DNA of 64,000 bases from Rotaria sp. Silwood1 (Eukaryota; Rotifera; Eurotatoria; Philodinida; Philodinidae). Shown here in pieces: positions 1 to 12,185 of the stretch (position 1 is its first letter; every line of letters begins with the position of its first letter). The notes beneath the pieces were generated by a model. The model was not told where the DNA came from. It ran no database searches and saw only the letters and a list, made by a program, of their open reading frames with translations. The stretch covers positions 3,091,340 to 3,155,339 of the forward strand of contig CAJNOP010000015.1 of assembly GCA_905250075.1 (NCBI GenBank). Direction: 5' to 3'. The translations under genes were made by a program, and so were the position numbers.

Positions 1-562
1 AGCTTATTGACAAAATTAATACGTTTTTTTTTTTCTTATTTGTATGTTTTCTTATTGGTTAGATTTCCGCATCAGCTCAATCGCTTTTTGTCTTTTCTTT
101 TTGTCTATTTGCAAAGCTGATCTATGATTATTGATGAGCAAAAAAAAATCAATGAATATAAAGGCAATGACGAAAGTTCAACATTAGGAAAGAAAAAAAC
201 TAAGAGAAAAATCATAGTTGAGAGCACAATTAACAGACAAAGAGTTCTCTCTCTCTCTTTTCTTCTTGATGCGCTTCATTGCCAACAGCAACAACATCTC
301 TATTTTTTTTTCCTTGCTTTTTGTATGTTGTCAATGAAGAACACATTGAGACAAAAGGCTTTCTCTCGATGCTTATCTAGCTCTATCAATTTAGTATTCC
401 CTTTCTATGATATGTTGTCGACAAGAATGAATGCATGTGCATCTAGACTAAAGTCGACATAGACAATGGTTAGAAGTGCAATAAAGTAATGCATGTTGAA
501 GACTTCCGTTGCTGTTGTATGATCGAACATTGAAAGATGAATAAAAGAGATATACAAAACGC

Positions 563-612
563 ATGGGAACTCCAGTAACCATTCAAATCGCTGCTGCTAA
601 TTATAGTGAATA
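563..612 (+). CDS. Sh: Shaker alternative first exon A (N-terminal, 16 codons + 2 nt)
   Basis: ATG at 563 opens a short frame, [16 protein letters not shown], ending in TA just before a GTAAGT donor at 613. It is phase 2, the same as every other 5' exon of this gene. Because it ends in TA it can only join an exon starting with T (1476 or 4098), giving a Tyr codon; joined directly to the T1 exon, which starts with G, it would make TAG. This supports exon A plus cassette 1476-1598 as one real N-terminus. No transcript evidence is available. Confidence 0.6.
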
Positions 613-3600
613 GTAAGTTTTTTTTTTTTATCATCGGAATATCTATTTCATTCATATATAAAAGATTATTTTTCATTTTGTATGACATAATATGAATATA
701 AATGTGTAGGTAAGCGTGCATAAAAATATGTTCTTTTTTTTTTAATGTATATTCAATATAAATAAATATCTATGTAATAGAAATATGATTTTATAGTATT
801 CCAATATTATTATTTATTGATTAATAGGAAAATCTTAGAAAATTTTTCTTCCGGAATGTTTTTTTTTAATATCTATTTTCTTTTGAGTTTTATAAAATAA
901 CATGAGATGAATAATAAATTGTTAATAGAAAATATATTTTAATGTGTTATTAATATGAGTATAAATGTAGAGTGAAATCTACTCTTTATATTGAAGAAGA
1001 AAGTGAAGTTCTTCTCTCATAAGAAAATATTTAATTTAGTCAATTAAAAACTTCATTGCAGAGAACAGGTTTGATAATGAGTTTTATTCGTTTTTGCACT
1101 TAAAAATCAATTAGTTTTTTGACAACTCAATAGAAAACTAATATACATTGGGGTCATTTTTTTTTTTTTGTTATATTTTTCAAACAAGTTTAAATAGATT
1201 ATTCAATGTATATTCATAAGTTTTAATAAGATAAATATTCATTACATACATTGATAATCATCAATTCTGTATGAACGGAACAAAATCAAACCTTTTCAAT
1301 ATTTAATAATATATATTTATAATGAACTATGGAAAAAAAAAACAAGGATATTTTTCAATTTTCTAATTCTAATCATTAAACAAGATTAATCTTCTAAAAA
1401 TATCTATTTTTAATGATATAAGCATAGCTAATAGAAAAACAAATAGTTATAATTAATTCTATTTTATTCTTATAGTGATAGTCAATCGAGTTATCGTCGT
1501 CCATTGAGTGAACGTCGTGATCATGAAAATGCACTCTTGTTTAATTATGATGGTTCAAACAGTAGTCAATATACAAAGTATGGTACTAATGCATTACAGT
1601 AAGTTTTATTTTCGTGTCATCAAATAATAAATTCTTATTTTATAAATTTTAAGGAAATAAATACATTTTAGAAGACAAAAAAAAGTTTAAAAAGGAACAA
1701 GAGACTTTATTGAAAAAAGAAAATAATAATAATAATTATTATTATTTTTCATATGAATTCGATTTTTTATAAGATCAATAATATTGCATAAGATTTATCA
1801 AATGATACGATTAAATCAGTGTGCTTTTTTCTATTCTTTCTTTTTGTCATTTTTTCTCTCTATTCTTCCTATTATTATTATTATTAGCTTTGGCTTTTAT
1901 GCAAGCAATGTTCCTATTATTCTTTTTTCTTTTTTTTTTTTTTTTTTTTTATCAACATAGTTCATCTATGTGTTTTAGACAGAAATGAGTGAAAAAAGAA
2001 AAGGGAAGAAAGAAAGAACTCATGTTCTTTTCTAGCAAGCTAACAATACTAGGTTGTTAGTTAGATGCAAAAATAATATGCGTATTTCTAATACCCACAG
2101 CGTCGGTTCGTCATTGCGCTCAATGAAATTTTCGACACGACACGCATGTGATTCTTGTTCATTCCGACTGCGTACTGTGGTGATAGTAATAGTAGCAGAC
2201 GGATTGTGTAACTAAATGCGAGAAAGCACAGGAAAAAGAAGAAGAAAAAGAAAGAGTATGTAAGCGCATGTTCATCATCGGACGCCAATGTTTCTACTCT
2301 GTCTTTCTTTCTTTCTTCTTAACTATACACAATGAAGAAAGACGAAGCCCATGCGATCGACAACGAAGGAAAATGGAGTGTATGTTAGTGACTGTTGTCG
2401 TTTTGAGGAGCAAACAAGAGGCGCGAGACAAAGCGCTACTCGTTTATGTGCATGTTCGTTTATGAGTATGGTATTTGAAATGATCAATAATCTTGACGAG
2501 TGATTGTCAACTACGTAAACAAGTACTTGACATCTTTTAACAAATAAAAGAAAAACTCTTTCTTGAAAAAATTAAAAAAAAAAATCTTATCAAAATGACG
2601 ATGGCAACAGTTTGGCAACATGTTTCATTAAATGATCATCCAATGTAAGTAACATATGATAGTCTTTTTTTTTTTTTTATTATAAAAAGATCTGTTTATT
2701 ATCTGGTTATGTCAATCAAAAACGATTAGATATTTTGCGTGTATGGGTCTATTTAGTTTTATTCGTTTGTGCACTACTTATGTGTCAGACATTTATTCAT
2801 TCAACCGTTTATCCATCTACGCACAATCGACTTTATGTCTATTAGTTTTCCTATTTATTGCTTATATTGCACGATTCTATAACGTTCGATTGATGTTCGC
2901 ATGTTGGTATTTTTCATATTATTAGAAAAAAAAAAAAATTAGAAAGAAAAAAAACAATAGATTTTTTATTAAAGGTAAATTTTTATAGTCATTTGTGTGT
3001 TGTGCAGATTTTCATAAAGTTCTACGCGAAATATTGATTGACATGGCTCTAGCCGCTGCAATGGCATATTGCCAGCCTCCATTGTCTGCTTCTCTTATCG
3101 GTGATACATCGTAAGTGCATTTAATAAATGTTGAAAAATTGTATATAGTTTTAATTCAATTTAACATAATGAATCAAATATCTATATATATGAGAATTGT
3201 TTATAACAGAAAATTAATTTTTTTTTTTGTGTGTTCTAAAACTATATCTAATATTTATCTTAATAAAAGTTTAACATCAATTATCTTGTAAGATAAAAAT
3301 CAATGGAAACTAATTGAAAAACAGACCCTTATTTTCTATGTTTATACATAATATATAGATTAGTTGTTTAGATCGATATACTTAAGTTAGATAGACTCCC
3401 GACTTACTTCTTTCATCATAATGATACGTCATGTAGGGACCTAGATCATTAAGAAAAATAAGAGAGAGAAGAAAAGAAAATTAAGAGAAATATGATCAAG
3501 TATATTGCATAAAGCTAAAACAACAGATAAAAAAAAATCGTTTTTAATGATAGAATAGTAATACAAATGATGATAATGGACAAACCATTATATTAGTGTC

Positions 3601-6124
3601 TCTTAGGTGATTGTTATTGTTTTCTGATGTTTTAACATCAATAGATGACATAGACCAAATACAAGCTTAAGATTAGTTAACATCTCGTATTACACATCGT
3701 TTGCGACTTACAACATCTTTTTTCTATTCTTTCTCTTCGCTTCTTTTTTTTTTTTTTTTTGCTTTTCTATTCTCATTAATATTAGTTGTTGTTCTTATGT
3801 ATGTGTCGATCCATTAACGAACGTCATCTTCATATTCTCTTTTACGTATCTACTTGCTGATTCTTTCATACATTCTTTTCGGTGACTATTGATATCATCT
3901 TTCGTTTTTTTTTTGTTGAGTACAATCTTCTATTAAAATATATTGAAGATTATTAAAGAAATTAGATTAGTTTAAAAGTTTTCAAATGATTCTTACGGAT
4001 CGATCTCTGTAAGTTTCAAAACTTGTTTATTCTTTCTTTTTTCTTTATAGTCAAATATATTTTCAATTTCTTGTTTTTTTTTTTAAATAATAAGCAGTCA
4101 TGAAACAACACGTCGACGTGGTGTTGATTTTGTTAATGATCAATCGTCAACACTTGCTCGAACATCAGGTCGACGTATATCTCTTGCTCATCACGGTCTT
4201 TCTCTAAATGATCCATTAACTAATTTAAGTGGATCTATAACGAATGATGCTGATTCAATACGAATATCTACTATAAATTCTTTTGTACCTACTAGTACTA
4301 ATTTTCCTACAAGGTGAGATTATTAATATGTACTAGTACAAAAAAAAATAAAACATAACTACAAGAAGTATGTATGTTCGTCAGTTATCACTTGTGATAG
4401 ATTGCTATTATTACACAGAGAGAGAGAAAAAGAGAAGAAGCAATAATATTTCTTATTGTCATCAATTGAGATATTACAATTACTTATATTCGAAGGTAAT
4501 GATGATTTAAATTTTAAGAAAATTAAGATTTTTTTTTTTTTTTGTTGATATTTTTAATGTAGAAAATATTTTGTTGTGTAATTATCAAAAAAAAAAGAAA
4601 GAAATTGATAAATAGATAATACGATCAAGTTGGTGTTTTCTTTTTTAGAATTTACACACGCATGTGTACGGGGAAATCTTCTTGACTGAATCGAATAGAT
4701 TCCCAAAGGAATATATGACATCTGATGTTACAAAAGTTAATTTATATACGATAATGTCCTTATTTGAAATATATCAAAGAAGATTTAGAGAAAAAATAAA
4801 TAAATAATTCACTCTAGTCATAGAATAGAAATGTTGAATATAAAAAAACTAAGATTTATCAAGAACTTTCAAATTTAAGTCTAATTGAACTGTTAGAAGA
4901 ATTTGTTAGATTGATGATGATGATGATGAAAAATTTAAATTAAATAAAATCTTAGAATTTCTACAAGCGAAAAACAAAGGTCGTTTATTTTGTATCTATT
5001 AGCTATATATTTATTATTGTTAAATAAAACTTAGAATAGAAATTCTAGTAGTTTAATAAGATATTATTTTTTTTTTCTCTACATAAAATCTTTTTCGTTG
5101 ACAATCAAATTAAAAAAAATTGAAAACATTTTTTTTTTTTTTTGTGCGACATAAAAAATAGAAGAAGAGTTATTAGAAAAGAATATACATCTACGTGCTT
5201 TAGTTCAGATAATCATCTGATAGTGATGAAATTTTCTATTTATAAGTTAATTATACAAAAAAAAAAAACAAAAAAAAAAAGGTCGAGTACATTTTTTTTT
5301 TCTCTTTGAATGAATATCAATTACATTAGAAAATTAAATTAAACAAGTTTAGATGAATAAATAAGATTAATGATTAAATATGGAATACAATTAATCAATT
5401 GAAAAGATTCTCTTTCTTTTTTTTTTTCTGCAATCTTAAACAAAGGTCAAGTTAGCTCTTATTTTGACAGTGAAATAAAACATTTGTGTCTTTCATCATA
5501 GACGAAACATATTATGATTTTTATTTATATCGTTCTAATTTAATTATTATATCAGACATTCAGAAAATTTTCACCTCGAAATAAGTTATTGACAAATATG
5601 ATTATCATTATTAGCTTTAAATAAAAAAAAAAAATTTTTTCCAATCATATAACCTTCCGTTGATCTGTTAGAGAAAAATAAAAGACAAGGTCTTTTTTTT
5701 TTTTTATAAATGTTTGCATATGACAAATTGATTTATGATAAACTAAAAATATTAAAAAATATAGTAGATATCATTCATTTTGCTGATTTATAATTTATAG
5801 TAAATATTTCCATAACATAAGTCTTAGTTTTAAAGCAAAAAATTTCATAAAAATGGAAGTAAGGTATGATATGAATCTTTCATAATAATTAATAGAAATC
5901 TTTAGTTTTATTTTTTATCTCTTGAGATAAATATACATATGATAGAATTTCGAAATTGGTCACCAAGGAAGATATAAAAATCTTGTTAGTGAATCTTTTT
6001 CTTCGCTCTACAGATGCGTATTTTGCTATATGTCCTTGTTTAACTAACATCGTTGTCATCATTTGTCCCCTCTATGTCTTATCGGTAGGATTTGTAGATA
6101 TGGAAGTAATTGGAAAAGAGAGAT

Positions 6125-6155
<31 letters not shown>

Positions 6156-9083
6156 AAAAGAAAAAAAGACGAGAGATATTCTAGTTTTTTTTTTTGTTTT
6201 TTTTTTTATCATGATATATCTCCTTTTTTTTCACCGCTTCAACTCAATCCTACTGTTACTATAATTATTGTTTTCTTGTTGACGAAATGGCTGATAGAAA
6301 CGTCTCAAACTCATGGTTGATCAAGAATAAATTGAGATAAGAAATGTGAAGCTAATAGCTTGATTAACCTTTTCTTTATTATATCTTTTCGTTTCTCATC
6401 ATCAACATCAATAGAAAAAGAAACTGAGTGACAGACGACGTTGATAGTTGTCTGTTGCTTTTCTTATTTTTTTTTTGTTTTTTGGCGAGTATAGTTCTAT
6501 GCATGCAACAACCAAGACAGTGGTTGTGTTGGTATTGCTCTGGGGAGCAAAATCATCACACGTGTTGTTCGATAGTTTTATTTGTCAATAGTAGTTATAT
6601 CAAACAACAACTGCTCATGCTGTGAGTAATCAATTTCAATTAGTTATGATTTGTAACAAAAAAAAAACACAAACATAAATCAATAAAAAAATAAATAAAA
6701 TAACAAATTAATTTATTTATATTAAATTTTATTTTTTTTTTTTTAGGGCATATTCTCGGCCATTAGATGAAGAATTAACTATTGAAGAACAAATTGAAGC
6801 ATCAAAACATCCAGATTTTGAATCATCTGAACGTGTTGTTATAAATGTATCTGGTTTAAAATTTGAAACACAATTACAAACATTAAATAATTTTCCTCGT
6901 ACATTACTTGGTAATCCATCACGACGTGTACGATTTTTTGATCCATTACGTAATGAATATTTTTTTGATCGTAATCGACCAAGTTTTGATGCTATACTTT
7001 ATTATTATCAATCAAATGGTCGACTTCGACGACCAAATCATGTTCCTATTGGTAAGATATAAATAATAATAATAATAATAATAATACGAGAAAAAAATTA
7101 TTTTATTTTGTTTCTTATTTAAGATATATTTACAGAAGAAATCAAATTTTTTGAATTAGGTGAAGATGCATTTAATAAATTTCGTGAAGATGAAGGTTTT
7201 ATTAAAGAAGAAGAACGTATTTTACCTAAACCAGATGTTCAACGTAAAGTTTGGCTTTTATTTGAATATCCTGAAACATCTCAATGGGCACGTGTTATTG
7301 CTATTATATCTGTTACTGTTATTCTTATGTCAATTGTCATATTTTGTCTTGGTAAGTGACAGATTATATACTCATTATTCGACTTAATATTAGTACATAT
7401 ATATATATATTATCATCTAAAAAAAAAAACAAATAAGACCATTATGAAAGACTTCAATCATGTCAATGATCTATGACATAGTCAATAAATCAATTTGACA
7501 TTTCTAAATTGATTATTTGATATAGATCTATCTCTAATGTAAAATTTCTTTTTTGTAATTCTTAATTCGATTCTCTAGTAAAACATACATAAGTCTTTCA
7601 TGGAAAAATACTGTTGACATAAATCAATAAACAATATATTATGCAATGTAGACAAATTCCACTTGAGGTAGAATGCTACCGAGCGAAAAAAAGCAGTTTA
7701 CTTCACTGAATTTCAATTGAAGTTTTAATATTTCATAAAAACTTAAAGTTTTTGCTGTTTCATCGTTGAATTTTTCTTCATCTAAAATTCATATTTATTT
7801 GTATTTCATATAATGTTCACCTTTTCTATATGCGTTTATATCCTTGATGTAGAAAGAAATTGATAGATTAGACTATTATTTGAAGTGAAAAATGTATGTT
7901 TAAATTTAATTTATTAATATTTATATTTAGAAACTCTTCCTAAATTTAAACGTTATCGTGTACGACCAGCTGACAATACATCTTATGATTCATCTCGTTT
8001 AACTATTGAAGAAGATGATATACCTGAATTGACTGAACCATTTTTTATTATTGAAACATGTTGTATTGTATGGTTTTCATTTGAACTTCTTGTTCGTCTT
8101 TTTTCATCACCAATGAAACTTGTCTTTCTTAAATCAATGATGAATATTATTGATATTGTTGCTATTGTACCATATTTTATAACATTATTTACTATATTAG
8201 CTGAAGAAAAAACAAAATCAAATCAAGCTATGTCATTAGCTATATTACGAGTTATACGTCTTGTACGTGTTTTTCGTATATTTAAATTATCTAGACATTC
8301 AAAAGGTTTGCAAATATTAGGTCAAACATTACGTGCAAGTATGCAAGAATTAGCTTTATTAATATTTTTTCTATTTATTGGTGTTATATTATTTTCATCG
8401 GCGGTTTATTTTGCTGAACAAAGTGAACCAGAATCATTTTTTAAATCTATACCAGATGCATTTTGGTGGGCAATGATTACTATGACAACTGTAAGATTAT
8501 CAAAACACACACACACACAAAAACAAACTTATTAAATAGAGAAAAATTAAATATTTTATTTATTTAGGTTGGTTATGGAGATATGCGTCCTGTAGGTATA
8601 TTTGGTAAAATTGTTGGTTCAATGTGTGCTATTGCCGGTGTACTTACTATTGCATTACCTGTACCTGTTATTGTATCAAATTTTAATTATTTCTATCATC
8701 GAGATATTGATTCTGAAGAACAAAAAGATATAAAATATTCAATAGGTGGAAATTGTACTCCATCAACAGGTGATATGAATCCAGATCAATATGCTTTAAC
8801 AATATCACCAAGAGATAGTAAAGATGATATTAAAAAAAATCGATATGCACCATCAGCTGATGCATATCAACATTTTGATGAATCTGATGCATTTATTCAT
8901 TCATATTCTATTGCTGATGATACAACACTTCGTTCACCAACTTCTAATCATAAAATACAAAGAACATCACCAACACAACAATTAATACAAAGAAAATTAG
9001 CATCTACAAATAATAATAATAATAATAATAATAATAATTTACATGCATCGAATGAACCACTTAATGTTGAAACTGATGTATAG
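563..9083 (+). CDS. Sh: Shaker-type (Kv1) voltage-gated potassium channel, multi-exon
   Basis: Plasma-membrane voltage-gated K+ channel subunit. Four common exons are clear: 6747-7051, 7124-7351, 7931-8490 and 8568-9083, about 536 residues. Exons 1-2 encode the T1 tetramerisation domain ([16 protein letters not shown], then [20 protein letters not shown]) and the start of S1. Exon 3 holds S2-S5 with the S4 voltage sensor [19 protein letters not shown] and the pore helix ([10 protein letters not shown]). Exon 4 opens with the selectivity filter VGYGD, then S6 with the PVPVIVSNF gate. The tail is Ser/Thr/Asn-rich with an Asn run from an AAT repeat, and ends in ETDV, the PDZ ligand known for Shaker. 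Phases match at every junction (1, 1, 0). The core is entered in phase 2 from upstream alternative exons listed separately; with 563-612 plus 1476-1598 the protein is about 594 residues. Family assignment is very secure; upstream exon usage is inferred. Confidence 0.96.
1476..1598 (+). CDS. Sh: Shaker N-terminal cassette exon (41 codons, phase 2-2)
   Basis: Acceptor TTCTTATAG precedes 1476 and a GTAAGT donor follows 1598. The frame is open and reads [20 protein letters not shown] and onward to YGTNAL with a split Gln codon. Both ends are phase 2, so it can be included or skipped without changing frame. It is hydrophilic and rich in Ser, Arg and Tyr, as expected for the cytoplasmic segment before T1. 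Codon choice (A/T-ending) matches the core exons. Confidence 0.7.
2085..2480 (+). promoter_or_regulatory. Less AT-rich block upstream of Shaker alternative exon B (putative promoter/5' UTR)
   Basis: Within a region otherwise dominated by A and T, this block is clearly richer in G+C and CpG and lies just before alternative exon B at 2595. A similar but weaker block precedes exon D near 6430-6620. Each may mark an alternative promoter or 5' UTR. This rests on composition and position only; no core promoter motif was identified. Confidence 0.25.
2595..2644 (+). CDS. Sh: Shaker alternative first exon B (16 codons + 2 nt)
   Basis: ATG at 2595 starts [16 protein letters not shown], ending in AT before a GTAAGT donor at 2645. 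It has phase 2, so splicing to 6747 gives Met and to 4098 gives Ile. It follows the less AT-rich block 2085-2480, which may hold its promoter or leader. The short length makes chance occurrence possible; the matching phase and consensus donor are the support. Confidence 0.5.
3043..3110 (+). CDS. Sh: Shaker alternative first exon C (22 codons + 2 nt, hydrophobic start)
   Basis: ATG at 3043 starts [20 protein letters not shown] and ends in TC before a GTAAGT donor at 3111, phase 2. The small, hydrophobic first residues recall the MAAVAGLYGLG type of N-terminus of the Drosophila Shaker B ball. An acceptor-like TGTGTTGTGCAG lies at 2996-3007, and the frame stays open from there, so it may also be the second exon of a longer leader. 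Confidence 0.55.
4098..4313 (+). CDS. Sh: Shaker N-terminal cassette exon (72 codons, phase 2-2)
   Basis: Acceptor AATAAGCAG precedes 4098; donor GTGAGA follows 4313. The 216-nt frame is open, beginning [17 protein letters not shown] and continuing with [12 protein letters not shown] to a Ser/Thr/Asn-rich end. It is phase 2 at both ends, so optional. The cluster of Arg near its start would lie right behind exon C residues if joined to it. Codon use matches the core exons. Confidence 0.65.
6428..6621 (+). CDS. Sh: Possible Shaker alternative first exon D
   Basis: An open frame starting MTDDVDSC runs through a hydrophobic stretch and a Cys-rich stretch ([16 protein letters not shown]) and ends in CT before a GTGAGT donor at 6622, again phase 2 and only 125 bp before the T1 exon acceptor. 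A start at the internal Met of [12 protein letters not shown] is equally possible. The composition is odd for a cytoplasmic leader, so this is tentative. Confidence 0.35.
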
Positions 9084-11249
9084 TCGAATTTAATTGACCC
9101 ATATCCGTCCACCCGGTCTCTTTTTGTCTAGTCATCCCTTATTACTTCTTTATTTGTCTTATAAACATATATATATATATATACACGTACTCTATTGTGT
9201 GTACGCTTAATATCCGGATAAAAAATCGTAAAAGACAATATATATATATATATATTAATTGATGTGTTCAGATAGAGAAAATAATTATGAATAACTAATT
9301 TAAATTATAGAAAAAAAAAAATAATATATTTCTTTTTTTTGTTTGTATTGAAAACGACGAAGCCTTAATTTGATAGAAGAACAAATTTGTTTTGCCCAGT
9401 GTTTTTTTTTTTTCTTTTTGTAATTTCTTTTTCTTTTGTGTAAGAGATCTTTATAATTATGATTATTATTATTTTCTCATGTATATTTATGGACGTAATC
9501 TATGCGTTTGTTCTTCGATAAAAGTAAAATAACAAAAAATAGATTAAATATCTATTCTTTATTTCATATTTATCTACTCCGTCCTTGAATTAAAAGCTTC
9601 ACTCTCTACCCCCTCCCCCTCAAGAATAAAAAAGGTCATTCACAAGAAAAAGCTGTTAGCACAAACCCTGTGGGATTAAAATATGAAATACAATGTAGTT
9701 GTTATTGCTTATTACAGGAGATTGCTTTATTCTATTTAGTTTGAAACACATTTTCTTTACCATCCTTTTACTTAATCCTTCAGAAATGCAATAAGGAAGT
9801 AGTTCATATATTTAGAATGAAACATTATTGATAGACAGGATGTAATTGTATATTTACGTCAATCAAGGTCTATGATGGGAAGTCCACATTTTTATCCTTA
9901 TAATTTAACACTCTCTTTTAGATTGTGTTTCACAAGATGTAATAGAAAGAGATTGATTTTCGGAAATGAAGCAAATTTTAGGAAGGTTGTAATACACTTT
10001 TGTTAATTATTGTTTATTTATTATTAGGACAAATAGTTTTTATAAGAATAACAAATAAAATATTGTACACTCGTAGAAAACGAATGAAATATGGATAGAA
10101 AATTGAATACTAAGTATATTGTAGTTATTAATTCAAGCTTGGTTATTTCATAAATGTTACTCTTGAGACAGATGCCCCCCGTGACATAGAGAAGGTTGGC
10201 GATGATATCTACATTTAATTTTAGTCTATGAAAAATTGTTTTTCGAGTAATTTTTGACTAAAACATGATAGAAATCAGCGGTTTTCATTATACAAAAGAA
10301 AGAGACTCGAGATCATCGAAATATATCAAAAATTTGATTGATCAATTAGATGAATTCTTGATAGAAATTTTCGAAAACAATATTCTTAGCTTGTTGTATT
10401 CGTGATTTATAAGATTTTTTTCTAGACTCTCGATTTTAGCCTTTTAATTTGTAATCATGATCATTCGGAAAAGCAGTGACACAGAGGTAACTCATCATAT
10501 TGGATCAAACATGATAGAGACTAATTGTGGAATATTAGAAACATTAAGATAAACGTGTCAAATCAGTTTCCATCTAATAACCAATAGCACTATTCCACTT
10601 CATATACTGAGTTCGCCTTGCCTAGTCGCTTTTCTGAGGGATCACAGGTCAATTGACTGAATGATTCATGAAAATTCGCATAACATTCGAATGAAATAAA
10701 CTAGGAATGCTAGTCTTGAGTAGATTGAAAGTGAAATAGCTTCAGAATACTGTTTTCGAAAATCTCCACCAAGTACTTACCTAATCGTTTAATTGCTAAC
10801 TAATCAAATTTAAATGACCATAGGTCTGTCCTTTTAAATTGTGAAGACCACAAGTCTCTATGATATTTCTATTAAAACTTATTCAAAAAAAACAGTGAAT
10901 CATATAAATATGGATAGTTTATATTTTGTCAAAATACTATAGAAGACAAAATGTCTTGAAATTAAATTTTATCAAAATGTGTATCTAACAAAAGAACATT
11001 GATGAATTTATTTTTCAAAATGCTTAGTGTCTGAAACTAATACAATACTATATCTCATGTTTATTTTCATTTTGTCATCAAAATAAAATGTTTAATAAGA
11101 TTTAATATACATTGTCAAAAATGTTCTTCTTCAAATTTGTAACTAAAAATAAACATGAAAATTTTCATTAGATAAATGATTATTTCATATTTATATAAAA
11201 CAGAAAGACTATTACATATATTAATGAAAGTTTTCTCTTTGATTATTCT
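9084..11249. other. Intergenic between Shaker and the Ig-like gene
   Basis: Presumed 3' UTR of Shaker (AT dinucleotide runs near 9168-9182 and 9240-9256, an AATAAA near 9625), then non-coding AT-rich DNA. The only structure found is the foldback repeat at 10310-10860. No gene is supported. Confidence 0.6.
10310..10860. repeat. Decayed foldback (inverted) repeat, family shared with 30890-32130
   Basis: The left arm near 10310-10385 (ATTTGATTGATCAATTAG ... GAAATTTTCGAAAACA) returns in reverse complement near 10750-10825. The same arm sequence with mismatches occurs at 30890-31110 and, inverted, at 31890-32130. No coding capacity. Probably a nonautonomous foldback or MITE-like element. Confidence 0.6.
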
Positions 11250-11324
11250 ATGACGAGAACAAAAAAAAAAAAAAGGGCAACTAATAAAGACATATTTTTC
11301 TATTCAATCATTTGTTTTTTATCA

Positions 11325-11992
11325 ATGTCGACAATGCGTTTATTATTATTAGTCATTTTTCTTATCAATCGTTCTAATTCAATTGATGATTTAATTTTTC
11401 AAATTCAACCTCAATCTGTACGTATTAATAATTTTGATGAATTATATATAACAAATGATAATCATTTTATTGGACAAATTTTATATCGTTATGATGAAAT
11501 ACAATTAGCATGTGAATGTCAAACACAAATTAATCATATAAAATATAATATTTATTGGACAATTAATAATAAAACTTATAATCAATATAATAATTCAAAT
11601 AGTATTGAATTATTAATTAATTTAAATACTGTACAAGCACCAATAACATATGTTACATGTCATTGTATATTTATTCAATCAAATAGAACAAAAATACGAA
11701 GATATTATCAATATCAACTTTATATTGGTAAATAATAGTTCAATTTTTTTTTTCTAGAGAAAAACAAATACATGTTTTTTGAATTTTTTTTTTTTTTTTT
11801 GTGTTGACAATTTTAGATTTAGAAAGTGAACCATCATTACAGTCTATTAATTATTCTTTAGAATTAAATATAATTAAAGAACGTTTTTATAATTTTATTC
11901 ATCATCGTTATTTAATTATTCTTAGTTTTATTCTTATTATTATTGGAATATCATGTCCACTTATGATATTAAATTCTGGATCTTTTCTTTAA
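11325..11992 (+). CDS. Small Ig-like single-pass membrane protein, two exons
   Basis: I do not recognise this gene. Exon 1 ends at 11727 (donor GTAAAT) and exon 2 is 11817-11992 (acceptor TTTTAG), joined in phase 1 as Gly/Asp. Starting at the Met of MSTMRLLLLVIFLINRSNS gives a typical signal peptide and a product of about 192 residues; an upstream ATG at 11250 would add a Lys-rich 25 residues and looks less likely. The lumenal part has CECQ, then YWTINNKTY, then YVTCHCIF, the Cys..Trp..Cys spacing of an Ig-like fold, with several N-glycosylation sites. Exon 2 ends in a strong membrane segment (YLIILSFILIIIGISC) and a very short tail. Probably a type I surface protein; partner unknown. Confidence 0.65.
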
Positions 11993-12072
11993 AAATAAAT
12001 TATTTTATAATATTATGATTAATATATATTAAGAATAAAATAGAAATTTTCTTGTTTACAAGAATAATCAAC

Positions 12073-12172
12073 NNNNNNNNNNNNNNNNNNNNNNNNNNNN
12101 NNNNNNNNNNNNNNNNNNNNNNNNNNNNNNNNNNNNNNNNNNNNNNNNNNNNNNNNNNNNNNNNNNNNNNNN
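12073..12172. other. Assembly gap, 100 N
   Basis: Exactly 100 N, the usual placeholder for a gap of unknown size. Sequence on either side may not be truly adjacent, and the 19-bp tandem array right after it may be why assembly broke. Confidence 0.98.
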
Positions 12173-12185
12173 AAAAGTTAATGAA

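Noticed and set aside
124..721. Open frames of 83-112 codons on both strands before the Shaker exons
   Set aside because: They overlap each other, are built of homopolymer-driven residues and show no motif; only the short exon at 563-612 with its donor fits the gene.
7142..7145. Alternative acceptor TTTACAG inside the second common Shaker exon
   Set aside because: Using it would delete the conserved Asp-Ile-Phe-Thr before EEIKFFELG; the acceptor at 7122-7123 restores the family sequence exactly.
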